57,500 bases of DNA from Chrysomallon squamiferum (taxonomy: Eukaryota; Mollusca; Gastropoda; Neomphalida; Peltospiridae), in the NCBI GenBank assembly GCA_012295275.1, contig CM022674.1, forward strand, positions 5,318,936 to 5,376,435, in the 5' to 3' direction. The notes beneath the pieces were generated by a model. The model worked only from the letters and a program-made list of their open reading frames with translations, searched no databases and was not told the DNA's origin. A program made the position numbers and the translations under genes. Positions 51,618 through 57,500 of the stretch are shown in pieces (the stretch's first letter is position 1; the number at the start of each line of letters is the position of its first letter).

Positions 51618-52206
51618 TGACATAAGTATTCTTTAAACCTGCTAAAATATGTATCTCTAAACATTTTAAAACATCTGGAATTGAAGGAAAGGGTTGACAC
51701 TACTAAAATATGTAATTTTGAGATGTTAGTGTGGGGAACGTTGTATTTTCTTAGTTTCATTTGAAAACTTTCCTTCCCGTCCTAGAGGAAATCCTGATAA
51801 AACTTGAATTATACTTTAATATTTTTTATTAGCACTAATAAAGTTTTTTCGTAGAAAGGGACATCAACGTTTGAATTTTAGTGAAAACTGGCGAAAACAG
51901 TCAATTTGTTTAGTTTGGTTTTTTAGATTAAATTGATTTGTTTCTTCATAATATTAGAAATATTCTTAATTCATTTTAATCCCTGTCTTTCATAAGAAAA
52001 AGTATAAAGTTTAATTTAAGTTTTGTAATGAAATAATGGAACTGATAACTTTTAAGTTAGCCGCCTCAATTTAGGTTTGTTTATATAAATTATATTTAAC
52101 ATTTTATTTTCTGTTGGTGAAGTTCACAAGGGATCTGTACAGAACTGAGCAAAGAACAAAGGCTGTTAACTTTTATTTAAAAAAAAATCAAAACGTTTTA
52201 ATGTTA

Positions 52207-52321
<115 letters not shown>

Positions 52322-53384
52322 GCCTTTAAATGTACCAACACTTAAAATTATATTTACGGAAGAAACTCTTAAATAAACATATACAAATTACGAAGTCTTA
52401 TTAAAAAACAATGAAATTTTATTTTTTGATGTCATTAGTAGATAGGCCAGTCTCAGTGTAGTTTTTTTTTATGTATCTGTTACTGAATGTATTTAATAAA
52501 CTGGTGTTGCAATAAAACCTATTGTTTGTTTTAATTGTTTTAATAAAACTGAAATGTGTACTCAAATATACTGACACACGCACACGTACACACGCACATG
52601 CACACACACACACACACGAACAAAGACGTTCGTATATTTGAATATATAAAATCTTTGTTCAGAAGCGAAAGACATTTAAAATAATGTTTTTCAACTCAGA
52701 AGTAATATTTGAATCTGTCGGCTAGTTTCAATGAATAAATCAATGAGTTTTAGCTTAGATGAGCACTGTAGCTGTATTTAATACAACAGTCAAATTCATT
52801 TTTTGAAATGCAGTTTGCAAAAGCAAGGGTATACCCTCGGTCTGAAGATTGGATACGAGATGTTAAAAGAAGGAATTCAGGTTACCCACTTTACAACTCA
52901 TCATGATCAGTTTGTTATTGATAAAGAAAAGACTTGAAATATCGGAGAAGAAAACAAATACATTTTTATCTTTAAAATCTTTATTAAAAACAAGCATTTG
53001 AACAAGACTAGTATATTACACTTCATACTGATTGATGCACTTTGAATGAATAATACTTATTGCAATAAGCAGAACTTTCTCCAAATGCGCTCACATTCTT
53101 CATTTAATGCAACATTTTCGCTTTCACGAACTCTCTGTTACACACACAATTACATGTATTTCTTCATTCCTTATCTTTCCACTTCTCATTCACGTCAACT
53201 CCTCTTTCGTCTCACGAAGACGCGTCTTGACAGCACGTTTCGTTTTCGCTTTTTATTTTTCTTCACGTTTCTGTCTTGACGTTCAGAATGACTCGAGTCA
53301 GAACAGCTCCGACGTGTTTGTTACGTGATACGGTGACCTCAGGCGGTCACGTGATCGGTTCTCAGAGGATAAAAATAATCCTTT

Positions 53385-53979
53385 TCAGTGATCACTTCTA
53401 GAAATCTGAATAGAAAGATTAAAGAAATGGTTTAATTTTTTGTTTTTAAATTTCAGTGAACAAATCGTTTTGATAAAATCAATAGATCAGGTTTTTTCGT
53501 TAATTTAATGAGTAAGTACAATGCATCGAACCAAACAGTTGGATTAAAAAAAAAAAAAAAGATAATAATAATAATTATCTGTGTTCAATAGATATTTGAA
53601 TATCTGTAACATACACACCTCTATAATCAATTTCTGGGCTGCTTTCTTTTTACTATATTTAGAACATGACGTCAGCAAGTCGGCAATCTGACTTTTGCTC
53701 TTTAAACGACGAGCAAAATCCCAGCATGCTTTGCTCAGATCTTTCAGTTCATACTCTGAAGCAGCACACAAGAGACCTGGAACAGATTAAAAATAATTAA
53801 TATTCATTTATCTGAAACAAAGCAATCAGTTAACAACTTAATATTCATTGATATGAAATGTTGTTAACTAAAATAGTTATTTATTTATTTAAAATATTAA
53901 CAAAATATTAATCAAAATTTAACAAATTAATTAAGAATCCTGTCTGAATTTGAACATTTAAAGAATTACAATTATTATG

Positions 53980-54041
<62 letters not shown>

Positions 54042-55045
54042 ATAATCTTTTTTTACTTACCAACAACAACTTTGACGTCCACCTTCACCTTTCCACAGTG
54101 CAGAAACGTGACCAAGCTGCGGAAGACGTCGATGTCGTAATCTGGGATTGGAATGGTCAGGTGACTGCTTTGATGTTTGGATTTTGACTTTTTCTTTGAT
54201 AGTTCTTCAGTAGATTTGCGCTGGTGATACAGTATCAGCTGATAGAAAACTCTGTTTTAAAATACACAAACAAACAATGAGAAAAAAATCTTATAAATTA
54301 ACATATATTTTAACACATTAACTAACAGCACACACTAACTATTAAGCACATTACTAGTAACTTTCAGAAATGACGTTTTACATTTTTTTCTTAATGTTAG
54401 TTTTTTTATTCTAAATTCGATCACTGATGAGAAATATATTTATTTCTCTCCCCGAGTCGTCCTAGTCTAGATCTTTTCAAAGATAAAATTAACGACATTT
54501 CTTTTTTTAAAATTTTACTGAAAATTAAAAAATAGAATTTTACCTGCTACGCGTAGCCATGATAGCTTTCACTCCATAAACGGGAACTCGTTCTTTGCCC
54601 ACCAGGAACATGACGTCACACAGTTCAGACATCGTGATGACGTACTTCAGACTGTCACACAGTCCGTTCGTGTTGCTAAACATCATTATCTCCCCTGAAG
54701 CACTAGATGGTTGGCAGGCGGAGTTAGAGTGATTGACACCGATACAACAACCAGAATCGTCAGATTCGTATCCCGAACTGGAATCTGTAAAATAAATTGA
54801 ATAAGATGAACGTTACAGAGAATTGAATACATACTTTTCTTCATTATTAAAGAAAAAACATTAAGATAACTAGAAAGGGGGAAAAAAATCAATAAAAAAA
54901 TCAACAATATACAAAAAAATATGAAAATATTCATTTTACTTAAAGAATAAGTACCGTTAGCAATGTCATTTTCAGTTCCACATTCGAAGTCGTTACTCAA
55001 AACATCGCCGTCTAACAAACACGCTCTTGAAGTCCAGCTTTCCAT
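53385..55045 (-). CDS. BTB/POZ domain protein, copy J (233 aa, minus strand)
   Basis: Exons in transcript order: 54955-55045, 54544-54784, 54061-54251, 53619-53776 and 53385-53405; open. Exon 2 has Ser for Pro in the NSACQP segment; otherwise it is close to the consensus (Ser-Ala-Ser, Lys-His-Gln, Leu 176). Intron 3 has a long (TTA)n (53966-54040), and a poly-A tract lies at 53546-53560 in intron 4. The polyA signal on minus is at 52980-52985. It shares the chimeric upstream junction with copy H, but its coding sequence is much closer to the consensus than H. Confidence 0.84.
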
Positions 55046-55092
55046 GACAAAGTGTAGATATTTAGAAGTGAACGATGTGATAACTTGAAGAA

Positions 55093-55245
55093 GAATGATG
55101 ACATATTTCAACGACTGTTGCGTTTTATAAATTACAGACGTGTCAAAAGTTAACTGTTTTAATTAGGAGATATTTAAATCACGTGACACTGTAGACACTG
55201 AGTAACGTGTTGTTATAACAACAGTCAGGCACGAGACTGGCACGT
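55093..55245 (-). promoter_or_regulatory. promoter of BTB copy J
   Basis: TATAAAA on minus at 55123-55129, CACGTG near 55181, palindrome near 55209-55220 and the distal CACGTG near 55240. Upstream homology is cut at about 55390. Confidence 0.6.
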
Positions 55246-55387
55246 GACAGTGAGAATTGAAGAGTGAGATTACTGGATTATTAATTAAGGTTCTAACAGG
55301 ATTATCAATTAAAAATGCTGATTTGTATTATTAAACCAATACTCAGGTTCAACTGAACTTTACTTACACTTAAATCTGTGTCATTTA

Positions 55388-55740
55388 AGAAAACGAAACG
55401 TGCTGTCAAGACGCGTCTTCGTGAGACGAAAGAGGAGTTGACGTGAATGAGAAGTGGAAAGATAAGGAATGAAGAAATACATGTAATTCTGTGTGTAACA
55501 GACAGTTCGTGAAAGCGAAACTGTTGCATTAAATAAAGAATGTGCGCGAATTTACGGAAAGTTCTGTTTATTGCAAGAAGTATTATTCATTCAAAGTGGA
55601 TCAATCAGTATGAGGTGTAATATACTAGTCCTGTTCAAATGCTTGTTTTTAATAAAGATTTTAAATAATAATAATGTATTTGTTTCCTTCTTCGTTATCT
55701 TAAGTGTTTTCATTATCAGTAATAAACGCATGATGCCCAT
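55388..55740 (+). pseudogene. detached BTB 3' UTR joined to the promoter of copy J
   Basis: Same structure as 46768-47110: plus-oriented 3' UTR from AAAACGAAACGTGCTGTC through AATAAA near 55651-55656 and downstream flank, with no exons. The joint with the promoter flank (GTGTCATTTAAG) is identical to that of copy H, so the two arose by duplication of one rearranged unit. Confidence 0.75.
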
Positions 55741-55741
55741 G

Positions 55742-56320
55742 TTATTGGATGGTATGTTCCCAAAACTGGCAGTCTCCAGATTAGATAAGCGGTGGTGTGT
55801 TGTAATCCGCTTCCAGAAATGTGAAATCTGGCGTGAGCAATTAAGGCCAATTTAGACCCATTGGGATAACAAGATGTTTGAAGAACAGATTAACAAGATT
55901 AACCTTAATGAGCAGTGAAGAGCAGAGGTGTACCGGAATGGAGATTTCAAGAAAATTAATGTTTGGAGACATGAAATTAATGTTATATTTCTCAGTAAAA
56001 TTTGGAGACAGGGAATACTACCAGAAGGGAAGCACAAACTCTTCCAGCTGGGACTGCAGTACGTCACGTGTACCCGGGACATGGCTTCCTATTTGTCAGC
56101 TTGCAGTGGAGTGCTTTCTGTGACATTTCATGTGTAAAGTGTGACTGAATGTGCTTTCAAATTGTCGACAAAGTACTATTTCGCAAAAGTACATCAATTA
56201 ATGCGAGTGCCCATGATTAAGGTGATGGAATACCAATTAGTAATAAACTGCCAGAAATGGAACAACTGGCGTGTCCAATTAAGATGTGTTATAATCGGGA
56301 ATAAACCGTGTAATATACTA
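55742..56320. repeat. unidentified ~0.6 kb segment, copy 2
   Basis: Over 90 percent alike by eye to 47112-47690, with small differences that shift the short open frames. It is flanked in the same way by BTB 3' flank on the left and a second piece of polyA-region flank on the right. Confidence 0.55.
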
Positions 56321-56534
56321 ATCTTGTTCAAATGCTTTTTTTTAATAAAGTTTTTAAATACAAATTGTTTTTGTTCTCTTCTTCGTTAAGTGTTTTCATT
56401 ATCAATAAAAAAAAACGGATGATGCTCATGATGAGTTATAAAGTCGGTAACTTGAATTGCTTCTTTTTACATCTCGTATCCAATCTTCAGACCGACGGTA
56501 TATCCTTGCTTTTGCAAACAGGATTTCAAAATGA

Positions 56535-57500
56535 CACAATGATATAAATATATATATTCCGGCTAAAATATGTATCTCTAAAGATTTTAAAATATTTGCT
56601 ATTTCAGGAAAGGGATGACACTATTAAATAAATGTAATTATGAGATGTTAGGGTGAGGCAGGTTTTATTTTATGAGCTTCCATTTGAAAATTTTCTTTCC
56701 CGTCCTAAAGGAGAAGCTTGTAGAACTTGGATTATACTTTGACATTTTTTGTTAGCAATAATAAAGTTTATATCAAAGAAAGTGACACCAAACTTGAATT
56801 TTACTAAAACACTGGCGAAAACAGTCAATTTGATTCGTATGTTTTTTATATCTAATTGATTTGTTTCCTTCTTAGTTTCAGAAACATTCATACTTCTCTT
56901 TACTTAGTGTCTTTGTCTGCATAAGAAAAAGTTTAAAGTTTAACTGAAGTTTTCTCATAACTGCTAACGTTTAAGTTAGGCGGCTAAATTTAGGTTTATT
57001 TATATAAATTATATTTAACATTTTATTTTCTATTGGGGAGTTTCACCATGGAGCTTTACACGACTTAGCAAAGATCAAAGGCTTTTCAATTCTATTTTGA
57101 AAAACATTCTTCCATTTTTACATCAGAAATTCACATTCTGACTCTCTGTGATGTCATTAGGAGACAGGCCATTCAGAGTGTGTGTTTTTTATATGTATTT
57201 GTTACATAACGTATTTAATAAACTGGTGTTGGAATAAAATCTATTGTTTGTTTTAATTTTTTTAATAATATTGAAATGTGTACTCAAATATACTCGCAAA
57301 CGAACACGGACACAAACACACACACACGAACAAAGACAATCATATATTTACATATATAAAATCTTGGTTCCGAAGTGAAAGACATTAAAAATAATGTTTC
57401 ACAACTGATAACTAATACTACAAGCTGTCTTCTACTTTCAATATGTTCTAGCTTTGATAAGCACTGTAACTGTATTTAATACAACAATCAAATTCATTTT
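56535..57500 (-). other. inverted spacer of a further BTB unit, cut by window edge
   Basis: No gene within the window. The sequence follows the 47915-48860 spacer closely and should lead to the polyA signal and 3' end of another minus-strand BTB copy beyond 57500. Confidence 0.65.

Noticed and set aside
51358-51760. His/Thr- and Cys/Val-rich frames over the CA repeat
   Set aside because: Translated dinucleotide repeat.

Overview
The window is eukaryotic. It has spliced genes with GT-AG introns, TATA boxes, AATAAA signals, AT-rich intergenic DNA, dense microsatellites and pieces of a non-LTR retrotransposon. The gene content (a BTB/POZ family related to the protostome 'serine-enriched protein' gprs, and small secreted Cys-rich peptides) fits an invertebrate animal. 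A mollusc is my guess, with low confidence.

Region 1, 1 to about 11.2 kb: three paralogous minus-strand genes, about 4 kb apart, encode 58-61 aa secreted Cys-rich peptides (CDS 2357-2983, 6197-6796 and 10372-10973). Each has a TATA box, a short signal-peptide exon, a Cys-rich exon and a probable 3' UTR intron. The DNA between them is mostly microsatellite and AT-rich sequence with no recognisable gene.

Region 2, about 11.7 to 57.5 kb: an array of ten near-identical five-exon BTB/POZ genes. Each encodes 233 aa when intact, from exons of 91, 241, 191, 158 and 21 coding nt. Seven copies (A-G) lie on the plus strand from 12567 to 40870. Three (H-J) lie on the minus strand from 44818 to 55045, and the spacer of a further minus-strand unit runs off the right edge. 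Eight copies are open. Copy E has a +2 frameshift near its end and copy G a +1 frameshift at the start of exon 4. Detached 3' UTR pieces sit at 42864-43290, 46770-47045 and 55390-55670, at the points where orientation flips.

Array history readable from the sequence: B, C and D are recent duplicates. E, F and G share one retrotransposon insertion, flanked by a 12-bp target duplication in F. F keeps a 5'-inverted version of it. G carries an extra retrotransposon 3' end in tandem. Copy E contains an intron patch that matches B/C, which points to gene conversion. H and J share a chimeric head junction and an unidentified ~0.6 kb segment.

All ten BTB copies share a core promoter: CACGTG motifs, a near-palindromic TTGTTATAACAA-type motif, a TATA box, and an initiator about 33 bp further on. 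They are therefore probably co-expressed. Their products are short BTB proteins without the long tail of gprs, and could act as dimerisation partners or adaptors; that role is inference. The sequence gives no direct functional link between the Cys-rich genes and the BTB array.
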